Assembly: GCF_001644605.1 (NCBI RefSeq)
Contig: NZ_CP011388.1
Span: 80,001 to 137,500 of the forward strand
Source of the DNA: Paenibacillus swuensis
GTDB taxonomy: Bacteria; Bacillota; Bacilli; Paenibacillales; DY6
Direction: 5' to 3'
DNA length: 57,500 nt
Part shown: positions 9,049-17,815 of the stretch, one piece after another
Position numbering within the stretch: the stretch's first letter is position 1
Layout: every line of letters starts with the position of its first letter
Notes under the pieces: model-generated
What the model was told of the DNA's origin: nothing
The model's input: only the letters and a program-made list of their open reading frames with translations
Database searches by the model: none
Position numbers and translations under genes: made by a program

Positions 9049-9229
9049 AGCGATTCAGGCTCCTTTTCAGGATATATACACCATTTTATCACATTAACAG
9101 AGCTAACCCATAGCAACCCTTCGCATGTAAAGAATCTCAAGATGGTTGCTGAATTTCTCATCGTTTCTAGGGAATCAATACGTCTATAATAGAAAGACAG
9201 ATAAACATGATTACAGAGGAGAACTGAAC

Positions 9230-10321
9230 ATGGGACAGACAAGCAAGGTGCGGATCGCGGTTGTAGGATTAGGGTTCGGTTCAAGCTTCGCCAAGATCTA
9301 TAAAGACCACCCCGATGTGGAATATGTGGGTTTATGTGAGATTAATGAGACAAAGCTTCATGAAATAGGGGATGCGCTTGGCATTGAACGCAGACATACA
9401 AGTCTTGACGAGGTCATCGCTTCCGATGCTTATGACGCCGTACATCTATTAACTCCGATTCCGTTGCACGCCCAACAATCGCTGGCGATTCTGAATAGCG
9501 GGAAGCATTGCGCGTGCGCCGTCCCCATGGGTACGACCCTGGAGGAACTGCAAGCTATTGTGGATGCTTCCAGAACAAATCAGAGAAATTATATGATGAT
9601 GGAAACCGCGGTGTATACATATTATTTCCTTATGGTGAAGGAGATGGTGGAGCGCGGCGAGTTTGGCCGCATTCAATTTTTGCGCGGCGCCCACTATCAG
9701 GACATGGAGAATTGGCCTGCCTACTGGTCCGGACTTCCTCCTATGCACTATGCTACGCATGCGGTATCTCCGTTACTTGCAATCAGTAAGAGCAGAGCCA
9801 CCAAAGTTCACTGCTTCGGATCCGGCTATATGAGGGATGAGTTAAAACAAAAACACGGTAATCCTTATCCGATTGAATCCGCCATCTTTCAATTGGATGA
9901 CGGTCTGCTAAGCGCGGAGGTTACGCGGACCTTGTTCCATACCGCTCGGGGCGGATTGGAATCATTTAATGTATACGGCGAGGAAACAAGCTTTGAATGG
10001 CATTTGCATAACGAATCTCCCATCTTGTTCAAGAAGAAAGAACAACCCCCCGGGGCTTGGGGTTTACAGTTCGAACCGCATCCGGTTTCGGAGAAGCCTG
10101 ACTTTCGCCACCTTCTGCCCGAGCAAATCGCTCATCATGTGAACGGAGGACATCACGGTTCCCACCCTTACTTGGTGCATGAATTTATAAGCAGCATCGT
10201 GGAGAAGCGAAATCCTTGGATTGATGCGGTCACTTCCGCCAATTGGACGGCAGCCGGGATTTGCGCCCATCAATCAGCCATGAATGGCGGCGCTGAAATG
10301 ATTATTCCTTCTTTCAGGTAG
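9230..10321 (+). CDS. Gfo/Idh/MocA-like oxidoreductase lacking the EKP motif
   Basis: 363 residues. Rossmann fold at the N-terminus with VVGLGFGSSF (11-20) and the C-terminal alpha/beta oxidoreductase domain. The catalytic E-K-P of this family is replaced by A97-V98-P99 in GKHCACAVPMGTT, so the usual active-site lysine is missing. Other conserved stretches are NYMMMETAVYT, FLRGAHYQDMENWPAYW, LPPMHYATHAVSP and GSHPYLVHEFI. AGAGGAGAAC precedes ATG 9230; in-frame codons further upstream have no ribosome site. It is convergent with a paralog at 10375 that shows the same replacement. Confidence 0.82.
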   Translation: MGQTSKVRIAVVGLGFGSSFAKIYKDHPDVEYVGLCEINETKLHEIGDALGIERRHTSLDEVIASDAYDAVHLLTPIPLHAQQSLAILNSGKHCACAVPMGTTLEELQAIVDASRTNQRNYMMMETAVYTYYFLMVKEMVERGEFGRIQFLRGAHYQDMENWPAYWSGLPPMHYATHAVSPLLAISKSRATKVHCFGSGYMRDELKQKHGNPYPIESAIFQLDDGLLSAEVTRTLFHTARGGLESFNVYGEETSFEWHLHNESPILFKKKEQPPGAWGLQFEPHPVSEKPDFRHLLPEQIAHHVNGGHHGSHPYLVHEFISSIVEKRNPWIDAVTSANWTAAGICAHQSAMNGGAEMIIPSFR

Positions 10322-10326
10322 TTATA

Positions 10327-10365
10327 AGAGCCACGCTCTTGCGTAAATCGCAAGAGCGTGGCTCT
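10327..10365. terminator. Strong bidirectional terminator
   Basis: Perfect 17-bp inverted repeat AGAGCCACGCTCTTGCG around a TAAAT loop, followed by TTGTTGTTT, between convergent genes. Confidence 0.88.
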
Positions 10366-10374
10366 TTGTTGTTT

Positions 10375-11496
10375 CTACACCAGTTGTTCTTTCTTTCTAA
10401 AGTCAGGAAGTTCGACTTTCACCCCGCCTTGCATCGCCGATTCATGGGCGCATAACCCCGCGCATGTCCAGTTGGCCGACGTAAACACATCCGGGAACGG
10501 GGCCCGCTCCTGCACAATACTCATGAGGAATTCATGTGTTAAGTGTGGATGCGAACCGCCATGACCACTGCCTTGCGTAAAGGAAAGATGCTGATTTCCG
10601 CTATCATCGTAAACCCCTTGGGTCGTAAACTTGCGGATTTCTTCCGGCAGCAAATGTCCGTAATCGGGTACGGTTACCCTTTCGCCTTTCTCGCCGGTGA
10701 AGAGGATAGGTTCTTCTTTCTCTTGCTGTTGCCATTCGAAGCTCATCCGGTCGCCATAGATATCAAAACTCTCGACATATTCCCTGGCGGTTTCAAACAG
10801 CGAACGGGTGACTTCCATCGCCACAGGCGAATCCTTCAGTTGAAACAAAGCCGATTCCACCGCGAACGGACTGCCATAACGATTGGCCAAGTTACTGTCA
10901 ATCTCTCCGGAACCAAGGCATACAACACTTCCCGCTTCCTGGTCGGCAAGTGCAAGCAACGGGCTAACAGCATGCGTAGCGTAATGCATCGGGGGAAGAC
11001 CTTCCCAGTAGCCGGGCCAGCCCGCCATCTCCTGCTGATGAGCTCCCCTCATAAATTGAATCCGCCCCAGTTTCCCGGTGTCCCGCAGTTCCTTCACAAA
11101 GAAATATTCACGGGTATAGACCGCGGTCTCCATCATCATATAGTTCTTTCCGGATTGTTGCTGAGCCGCGACGATGCGATAACAATCCTCCACCGAAGTT
11201 GCCATAGGCACGGTGCAGGCCACGTGCTTGCCTGCCAACAGCGCCTTAATGCTTTGATCCGCGTGATCCGGGATCGGGGTATTAATATGAACCGCATCAA
11301 TATCCGGGTCCTGAAGCATGTCCTCATAGCTTACGTACCTTCTTTCAATGCCGAAGTGGTCTGCCACTTCGTTTAACTTATCAGCGGAACGTTGGCACAA
11401 GGCCACTAGTTCGGCATGGGGATGAAGCTGATAGATCGGAATGAATTCCGCTCCGAATCCTAAACCGACCAGGGCTACTCTAATTTTTGATGTCAT
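10375..11496 (-). CDS. Gfo/Idh/MocA-like oxidoreductase lacking the EKP motif (paralog)
   Basis: 373 residues, clearly paralogous to the 9230 product: VGLGFGAEFIPIYQLHPHAE, NYMMMETAVYTREYFFVKEL, FMRGAHQQEMAGWPGYWEGL, PPMHYATHAVSPLLALA, GSHPHLTHEFL. The position of the family E-K-P motif reads T95-V96-P97 (HVACTVPMATS), so the catalytic lysine is missing here too. GGAGGATATA precedes ATG 11496. Divergent from the XylR-like regulator at 11671. Substrate and even redox activity are open; the fold and the nucleotide site are clear. Confidence 0.82.
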   Translation of the reverse strand: MTSKIRVALVGLGFGAEFIPIYQLHPHAELVALCQRSADKLNEVADHFGIERRYVSYEDMLQDPDIDAVHINTPIPDHADQSIKALLAGKHVACTVPMATSVEDCYRIVAAQQQSGKNYMMMETAVYTREYFFVKELRDTGKLGRIQFMRGAHQQEMAGWPGYWEGLPPMHYATHAVSPLLALADQEAGSVVCLGSGEIDSNLANRYGSPFAVESALFQLKDSPVAMEVTRSLFETAREYVESFDIYGDRMSFEWQQQEKEEPILFTGEKGERVTVPDYGHLLPEEIRKFTTQGVYDDSGNQHLSFTQGSGHGGSHPHLTHEFLMSIVQERAPFPDVFTSANWTCAGLCAHESAMQGGVKVELPDFRKKEQLV

Positions 11497-11670
11497 TCAT
11501 TATATCCTCCGCTTCCCTATTAAGCTTATTCAAAACCTAATCCTAGAATATCGCTAGGTCAGGTCGCAGTCGATGAGGAAATACGTTAACATCTTAAGCT
11601 TTTTTACATTGACAATAAAGGTAGAAAGTTTTATATATTAGGAAAGAGGTAATGTTAAGGAGATTATTAC

Positions 11671-12876
11671 ATGAACAATATTACACTTCCCGTTAAATCA
11701 TGGGCAGAGCTGACCGACAAGCCTGTGAAGCATGTCGCCCTCCTCATTGAAACCTCCAACGAATATGCCCGCGGTTTGTTAAACGGGATCATTTCCTATA
11801 CACGTACACATCGTCCCTGGTCTATATACCTAGGTGAACATAGTCGTCTCGATACGGATTTCTCATGGTTATCTCACTGGAACGGTGACGGGATATTGGC
11901 TCGCATTGAGACCAAAGAGATGGCCGAGCTTGTTCATTCTCTAAATTTGCCGACTGTGGATTTAAGCGCTTCCCGACTGTTGCCGCATCTGCCCTGCGTG
12001 GAAACGAATGATTGTACCATTGCTAAGTGGGCCGCTGAACATCTTGTGAGTCGCGGATTCAAATATTTTGCTTTCTTCGGGGATGAGGCTTTTCCTTGGT
12101 CGGAAGCGAGATTCCGTTATTTTAAGCAACAATTAGAGCAACAAGGGCATGAAGTTCATCTCTATCATCACCGAGCGAGTTCAACAGTAATCGAAGATCG
12201 TAAAGCGATGGCGGAATGGATTCAGCGACTCCCCCGGCCCGTGGGAATTATGGCCTGTTACGACACCGCGGCTCTGAAATTGCTGGAAGCCTGCAGATTA
12301 GCGGGAGTGAGTGTCCCTGAGGATGCCGCCGTCATTAGTGTGGATAACGACAGCTTACTCTGTAATCTATCGACGCCATCGCTAACCAGCATTCAACCTG
12401 ACACGTTAAAGACAGGATATCAAGCGGCGGCTTTGCTGGATCAGATGATGTCCGGCGTAACCATTGAGCCTGCGGTGTATGCCGTTGAGCCGGTTGAAGT
12501 CGTTACCCGCATGTCCTCCGATATCATCGCGGTGGATGATCGTTATGTTGCGGAGGCCGTTCAATATATTCGTGAACATGCCTACGAAGATATCAAGGTT
12601 CAGGACTTGCTCCGGGTCATTCCCCTCTCCCGCAGATCGTTAGATCATCGTTTCTTGAGGGCCTTAGGCCGTACCCCCCATGAAGAAATTGTAGCAGTGA
12701 AGATGAAGCTGGTGATTCGGCTGCTGGTAGACACCGATTGGACATTACCTGTAATCGCGGAACAGATCGGCTTTAAGCATGCCGAGTACATGAGCGTCGC
12801 TTTCAAGAAGTTCACAGGCGTTTCACCTGGATCTTACAGAGAACTGCACACAGGAACCTCGCCCCAGCAACATTAA
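11671..12876 (+). CDS. XylR-type regulator: LacI-like sensor plus AraC DNA-binding domain
   Basis: 401 residues. Residues about 20-280 resemble a periplasmic-binding-protein/LacI sensor (HVALLIETSNEYARGLLNGI, VGIMACYDTAAL, VSVPEDAAVISVDNDSLLCN, LTSIQPDT). Residues about 290-395 are an AraC double helix-turn-helix (YVAEAVQYIREHAYEDIKV, LSRRSLDHRFLRALGRTPHE, PVIAEQIGFKHAEYMSVAFK). This is the domain order of E. coli XylR, which binds a sugar in the N-terminal part. AAGGAG precedes ATG 11671. Convergent with the GH5-like gene and divergent from the oxidoreductase; ligand unknown. Confidence 0.85.
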   Translation: MNNITLPVKSWAELTDKPVKHVALLIETSNEYARGLLNGIISYTRTHRPWSIYLGEHSRLDTDFSWLSHWNGDGILARIETKEMAELVHSLNLPTVDLSASRLLPHLPCVETNDCTIAKWAAEHLVSRGFKYFAFFGDEAFPWSEARFRYFKQQLEQQGHEVHLYHHRASSTVIEDRKAMAEWIQRLPRPVGIMACYDTAALKLLEACRLAGVSVPEDAAVISVDNDSLLCNLSTPSLTSIQPDTLKTGYQAAALLDQMMSGVTIEPAVYAVEPVEVVTRMSSDIIAVDDRYVAEAVQYIREHAYEDIKVQDLLRVIPLSRRSLDHRFLRALGRTPHEEIVAVKMKLVIRLLVDTDWTLPVIAEQIGFKHAEYMSVAFKKFTGVSPGSYRELHTGTSPQQH

Positions 12877-12879
12877 CAC

Positions 12880-12920
12880 AAAGAAGAAGCTGCGCGTATG
12901 GAGTGCACAGCTTCTTCTTT
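12880..12920. terminator. Bidirectional terminator
   Basis: AAAGAAGAAGCTGCGC pairs with GTGCACAGCTTCTTCTTT around a short loop, between the convergent regulator and hydrolase genes. Confidence 0.82.
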
Positions 12921-12927
12921 AAATCCT

Positions 12928-14865
12928 TTAGCGGTTCAATTGAACAATAACCGCTTCATTCGGCGGCAGGACAGCCGCGTATGAACCATTGCTTCCTTCC
13001 GGACCGGCGCCGTATAATGTCTTCTCCAAGTTCCATCCGTTCTGCAAAGTCAGTGTCGCCTCTCGGGGTTCAGGCGAATAATTAATCATCACCGCGATAC
13101 AGGAATCGGCATCCTGCATATGCTCGGTAATCCCGACCTGAGGAACATCCACCGTCACCACGCGTTCATGTCTGATTTCTTTCGTAATTGAATCATACAT
13201 TTTCCAGTAAGGAAACTCGTCCGGCTTATAACTGACGCCGGTTTGCTGCGACATCGCGAGCTCCAGGGGCAGGGAACAGAAATAAACAGTACCTTTCCCG
13301 TAAGACGCTTTCGTCAGCACCGGATTTCCATCCGGCTCAGCGGCCAGCACTTCAGCTCGATCATTGCGATACTCCAGCTTGAAGCTGCCTGGAAGCTTAA
13401 GCCCCACATCGCCATCCGCGCCTTTAAGTACAGCCTCCGCCTCTTGATCGCGGCGCCTGCGATTCTGTACGGTCAGACCGGTCAACTCAGCGAAATTCAG
13501 CATATATCCGTCATTGGACGAGATATATAAGGTCGCGCCGTCACGCACTTTGCCCAATAATTGCTCCCATCGTTGCTTCGCAACACCAAACACCCCGGTA
13601 ACGCAAGGTAACAGATAAAATTCGGCATCCGGTAAAGCTTGCTCTTCGTATCGGAAATCAATATCAAACCCGGCTTGCTTCGACAGCAAGAACGCGCCCA
13701 GCGCTGTCGCCCAATAATCTTGCGCGCTGTTGAGGATACAGATGCCATCCACCCTTCTTGCCGGAAGACGATCGAACGGAAGCTCCTGAATCAGCTTCTT
13801 AATCCTGCCTAGCTCCTGCAGCGCCGGCTTCACTCGGCCCTCTTCTGTCATAAGCCCGAGTTCACCTTCGCAAGCTACCCAATCATACGGCGCATGTTGC
13901 AGTTTCGTTTGATCGTTGGCGCACCACCACAGCAAGCCGTTCAGTCCGTGAGCCCACTGGGAGAACATACTTGTGCGCGCGAAACTCGCCGCCACCTCTT
14001 CGCTGCATACCATCGGTCCCATTGTACCCATTTCCTCGGCAAAACAGGGCTTTTCCCCAATCTGTCCGTAGAACAAACTTTCTACAGTCGCGTGAATGGT
14101 GGGCCGCATGGTCGTTAACGGATCGTAATCCATGTATTCGGTCCAGAACGGGTAAGGATGAGTGGTCAAGATATCCGTCAGTTCCCCTTGATCCTGCATA
14201 GTCCACGCTCCGCCAGGCGATAGGCTGTGCATGCCGGAAATGAGCGGTCGGTCAGCATCGACGGCCTTAATCGCGTTCGCGATGGAAGCTGTCCACACAT
14301 ACGCCTCTTCCCGCTTGTTGACTTTACCCATTACGTTACATTCATTCCCCAAATCCCATGCGATGATGGTGGAAGAGAACTTCATTTGTTTGACAAAATA
14401 GTTCACGAACTTCACTTGCCACCGGATCGAATCCGGGTCTGTCAGGATCGGTTTCCCCTGCAAAGCGGGAGGCACGAACAATCTTCCGCTCATCCATCCG
14501 GTAATCAAACCTACGATGATTTTCAGATTATGGCGCTCCGCGATTTCCGTAAACTGTATAAATCTCTCCATCATGGGCTTGGACATTCCCGCGCGTCCCG
14601 CCTCATCCTCAGGCAACCGTTCTTCACCGAACCGATAGCCGAAATGCTCGCCTTCTCCCGCATACATACTATGAATCGGCTGAAAATCCGGCCACAGGGG
14701 GAAGACGCGAATCACTTCAATGCCGGCTTCGGAAAGCCTCTTTAAATCGATGTCAACCTGCTCTGGCCGCCAATCTGACCACATGGCTGTTCCCGCATGA
14801 GATGCCCAATAATTGCAACCTACAAAAAACGTACTGGGAAGTTGTAATAATACATTGTTGCCCAT
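12928..14865 (-). CDS. Glycoside hydrolase, GH5-like TIM barrel with C-terminal accessory domains
   Basis: 645 residues, no signal peptide, so cytoplasmic. A TIM barrel spans about residues 10-360. The acid/base lies in AWDLGNECN (E175 after N174), and the nucleophile is E277 or E278 in CFAEEMGTMG, the two-glutamate arrangement of clan GH-A. Residues about 370-560 look like the glutamine-amidotransferase-like trimerisation domain of beta-galactosidases (DGICILNSAQDYW, FYLLPCVTG, ATLYISSNDGYM), and the end is a small beta-sandwich. It could be a mannosidase, galactosidase or glucosidase; the exact family needs a profile search. It probably trims imported oligosaccharides. A 12/14 cre-like site lies upstream near 14917-14930. 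Confidence 0.75.
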   Translation of the reverse strand: MGNNVLLQLPSTFFVGCNYWASHAGTAMWSDWRPEQVDIDLKRLSEAGIEVIRVFPLWPDFQPIHSMYAGEGEHFGYRFGEERLPEDEAGRAGMSKPMMERFIQFTEIAERHNLKIIVGLITGWMSGRLFVPPALQGKPILTDPDSIRWQVKFVNYFVKQMKFSSTIIAWDLGNECNVMGKVNKREEAYVWTASIANAIKAVDADRPLISGMHSLSPGGAWTMQDQGELTDILTTHPYPFWTEYMDYDPLTTMRPTIHATVESLFYGQIGEKPCFAEEMGTMGPMVCSEEVAASFARTSMFSQWAHGLNGLLWWCANDQTKLQHAPYDWVACEGELGLMTEEGRVKPALQELGRIKKLIQELPFDRLPARRVDGICILNSAQDYWATALGAFLLSKQAGFDIDFRYEEQALPDAEFYLLPCVTGVFGVAKQRWEQLLGKVRDGATLYISSNDGYMLNFAELTGLTVQNRRRRDQEAEAVLKGADGDVGLKLPGSFKLEYRNDRAEVLAAEPDGNPVLTKASYGKGTVYFCSLPLELAMSQQTGVSYKPDEFPYWKMYDSITKEIRHERVVTVDVPQVGITEHMQDADSCIAVMINYSPEPREATLTLQNGWNLEKTLYGAGPEGSNGSYAAVLPPNEAVIVQLNR

Positions 14866-14996
14866 CTATAATTCGCCTCCGAATATTTAAATTAAAACCA
14901 TACTCAGGTTACAAAATATAGCGGTTTCATTCTATAATAAACCTATCGAATAATATAACGATTCTATTTTTCCGGGCAAGGGAGTATACGAACAGC

Positions 14997-15917
14997 ATGA
15001 AGCCTTATTTTGAACAGAATAAAAACCAGAGCGGTGACAAGGGTGTCGACCGTCCGTTCTATGTAGGTTACCTTTCCACGGAGCAAGAAGGATATTCTAT
15101 TCCACCTCATTGGCATTATCATGTGGAGATCATTTATATGGCGCTTGGGTGCGCGGTGCTTACGACTGGGAGCCAAAGCTACGAGCTTAAGGAAGGAGAT
15201 ATGGTGCTCATCCATCCCTGTGAAGTACATTCGGTGACGGTGCCGACTCACATCCCTTCGCTGCATTATGTGGTCGGCTTCGATCCGGAGCTGCTCCGGC
15301 CTATGCCGAACCTGGCGTTACAATTCGGTTATCTGCTCCCCTATGCAGCATCGTTACCTCATCGGAACAAGGTGATATCCACGGAAGTTGAAGGGAAGAA
15401 TCAAATTCGCGACTGGATCGAGGAGATGCATGATGAGTACCGGAATAAAGCTCACGGGTTTGAATTGGCGGTTACGTCGATGCTATACAAACTTGTTGTA
15501 TGGATGTTGCGCCAGGGCGGAGAACGTGATGGGGAACATCCAACGCTCTCTATTGAAGATCCGGTAAAATTGGAGTTGTTCCGTAAGACGTTGGTGTACT
15601 TGAATGAGAATTGTCATGAACAGCTGTCGGCAACAGACGTCGCTCAGATCAGCATGATGAGTTACAGTCGTTTTGCCTATTGGTTTAAGCAGCTCATGCA
15701 AACTTCCCTCACTTCTTATATTCTCTTTCTACGCCTGCGCAAAGCTGAGCAACTGTTGCTGAACAGATCCCAAAGCATTACGGAAATCGCATTGGAAAGC
15801 GGATTTAATTCGCCAAGCTACTTTATCAAGCACTTCAAGCGCGCCAAAGGCGTTTCCCCCATGCAATACCGCAAGCAAATGCTTCAGCATACGGAAACGG
15901 AATCTCTTAAGAAATAA
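14997..15917 (+). CDS. AraC-family regulator (copy A2)
   Basis: 306 residues. N-terminal cupin with HWHYHVEIIYMALGCAVL and LKEGDMVLIHPCEVH. C-terminal AraC domain with SATDVAQISMMSYSRFAYWF, SITEIALESGFNSPSYFIKH and KGVSPMQYRK. GGGAG precedes ATG 14997. Divergent from the GH5-like gene. The C-terminal 143 codons and the first 20 bases after the stop are duplicated at 27235-27682. The terminator following this gene is cut in half at 15937, whereas the duplicate keeps a complete hairpin, so a rearrangement breakpoint lies here. Confidence 0.87.
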   Translation: MKPYFEQNKNQSGDKGVDRPFYVGYLSTEQEGYSIPPHWHYHVEIIYMALGCAVLTTGSQSYELKEGDMVLIHPCEVHSVTVPTHIPSLHYVVGFDPELLRPMPNLALQFGYLLPYAASLPHRNKVISTEVEGKNQIRDWIEEMHDEYRNKAHGFELAVTSMLYKLVVWMLRQGGERDGEHPTLSIEDPVKLELFRKTLVYLNENCHEQLSATDVAQISMMSYSRFAYWFKQLMQTSLTSYILFLRLRKAEQLLLNRSQSITEIALESGFNSPSYFIKHFKRAKGVSPMQYRKQMLQHTETESLKK

Positions 15918-15977
15918 AACCTTGAGCTCAACGGCGTACTACTACTAAATCATACGGTCCACCACTGCGGTATACTA

Positions 15978-17580
15978 CTAATTAGTTAACTTCACTTGAT
16001 CCACATAAATCGTGCCTATTCCTCCCCACCCACCGGAGAATTCGATGTTATCAGCATTGCGGAAGCCGATACCGGATGCCTTTAGTTCATTATTGACATA
16101 ATAATCAACTTTATCTGTTACGGGATTAGCAACCAGCTTGATCGTGTACCAAGTGTTAGGCGACAACGTCTGGAGCACTGTATCCGACCCTCCATTATTT
16201 CTATAGACTAGTCTGGAGGCTGCAGTAAACATTTCCACGGCATAAGTATCGTTATTCATCAATCCAAATTTGGCAAAAGGAAACAGCGTATTATAGATGA
16301 ACTTCCACTCCGCCTCAATGAAGCCATGCTGGTCCGGGAAGAACTTTTTGGAAAAGTTGCCCCAGCAGTATTGGTGTCAGTAATCTTTAGGCATTTATCG
16401 GTCGTACCGGGAACGTCAAATACGGTAGCGCTGGAATTTGCAGAGTTCGAAATCGTCCAGCCGCTAGGCGGGCTTCCGGTTGTATGGGTATTAAAAAATT
16501 CTCATCAACCAGCTTGATACCCACTTTGGTAATTGTGGGGAAGCTCCATGCATAATGATGCCCAACATAAATAATCGACCTTCTCTCAGCTGCATAGGAC
16601 TCGTAGTCCGGATCGTCGTAGTAGGAGGACATGGCTTCGAATAAATCGTAGCTCCACATCGCTGTTGTATCCGGAACCCCAGGGTTCGTATAATGAGGCC
16701 ACTGACCAGGATTTTTTAAATAATATAACAGATAATCAAGAGCACTTTTCAGTGTTCTGCCGCTTGGAGAAGTCCACTGGAACAAATCTGTGCCTGTGGC
16801 TTCTTTCGCAATATGCGCTGCAGCTGTCATCGGCGCTAGTGCAAAGTAGGTATACCGAAGCCCACCATCTCCTCGTGCGGTCTCCTTGGGCATTGAACCA
16901 TCTGCGGCAATACTCTTATCAATTTTGCCATTTAGACGAGTGATCTCATTATTCAGGTTTACTGTATCGTCTCTGTAATAATAGGCAGCCATGGCGCCAT
17001 ATGTACCCCAGTCTCCCCAGTTGTTCTCATGATTCTTAATATAGTTCGCAACCTTGGCAATATATACTGTATCAACCCAGTTCGCGAAGGCTGTCTTGCC
17101 TTCTGTGCTCCAACCGCCATATTTCTTAAGCAACTCAGCAGCGTGAATAAACCAATGCCTGAGTAGGTCATGACTAAAGTGCCGTCAAACCCACTAACCG
17201 AAGTATTATTAAAAGCCCAGTCATTTAGAAAAGTCTTTGCCTTGTCAGTATAAATGTTGTTGCCGGTAATTCGATACGCCAGAGCAGTGGTATAAGCAGC
17301 TCTCACATCCCTGTTCAGGAGCGCCGATGCGGCATTGCGTCCTGCTTTACTGGTAATAGCTTAGATCCGCTATAGCACTCGACTCTTCCGACATGTAGCT
17401 ATCTGCTCTGGCAACCAGCGCATTCTTGGAATCCAACCAAGGTTGGATTCCATTCGAGGCGTTCCCTTTCGCCGAACTCAGTTGGAGCTCCGAATGCATT
17501 CCTCCTGAATGGTTAAAAGCCATTGCACCCGAGGCCGATACCAATTGAGCAACTAAGCTCAGGGACGTTAACATTAGCAC
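15978..17580 (-). pseudogene. Alginate lyase-like gene broken by at least four frameshifts
   Basis: Read on the minus strand, the pieces rebuild one secreted lyase: signal peptide (LMLTSLSLVAQLVSASGAMA) and QPWLDSKNALVARADSYM in one frame; NAASALLNRDVRAAYTTALA and GFDGTLVMTYSGIG in the next; ELLKKYGGWS, NHENNWGDWGTYGAMAAYYY and GGLRYTYFALAPMTAAAHI in the third; then a C-terminal beta-sandwich ending WYTIKLVANPVTDKVDYYVN. The body is typical of PF05426 alginate lyases. Frame changes fall near 17350, 17140, 16495 and 16350, each explained by one base gained or lost. No ATG with a ribosome site exists at the 5' end. Either decayed or affected by assembly error. Confidence 0.8.
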
Positions 17581-17635
17581 CGGTTTACGAAACCATTTTC
17601 TTATGTAATTGTTCCAGCCGTACCTTTGCCTGATT

Positions 17636-17649
17636 TGTAATCGTTTTCA
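17636..17649 (-). promoter_or_regulatory. CcpA cre site, perfect match
   Basis: The minus strand reads TGAAAACGATTACA, all 14 positions agreeing with the cre consensus TGWAANCGNTNWCA. It lies 56 bp before the alginate lyase pseudogene and predicts glucose repression. Confidence 0.72.
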
Positions 17650-17740
17650 CGAATAGAGAAATAAAAACTTCAAACTTCGGCGTATGAATGATGTTTATGT
17701 AAATTCAATCCCTCCTCCTGAATGCATTATGTATGTAAAC

Positions 17741-17776
17741 ACATGGCACAACAGCGATTATGCTATCATGCCATGT
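17741..17776 (-). terminator. Hairpin downstream of the PL20-like lyase gene
   Basis: ACATGGCA ... TGCCATGT arms with further pairing inside. It is a near-copy of the hairpin at 19355-19392. No strong T-run follows on the minus strand, so it may protect mRNA ends rather than terminate. Confidence 0.5.
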
Positions 17777-17815
17777 AGGATACAATGATTGTGATTATTT
17801 CAATGACTTTTTGGC

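Noticed and set aside
16340-17360. Programmed frameshifting in the alginate lyase
   Set aside because: Four changes in different sequence contexts, without slippery heptamers and downstream structures, do not fit programmed frameshifting.
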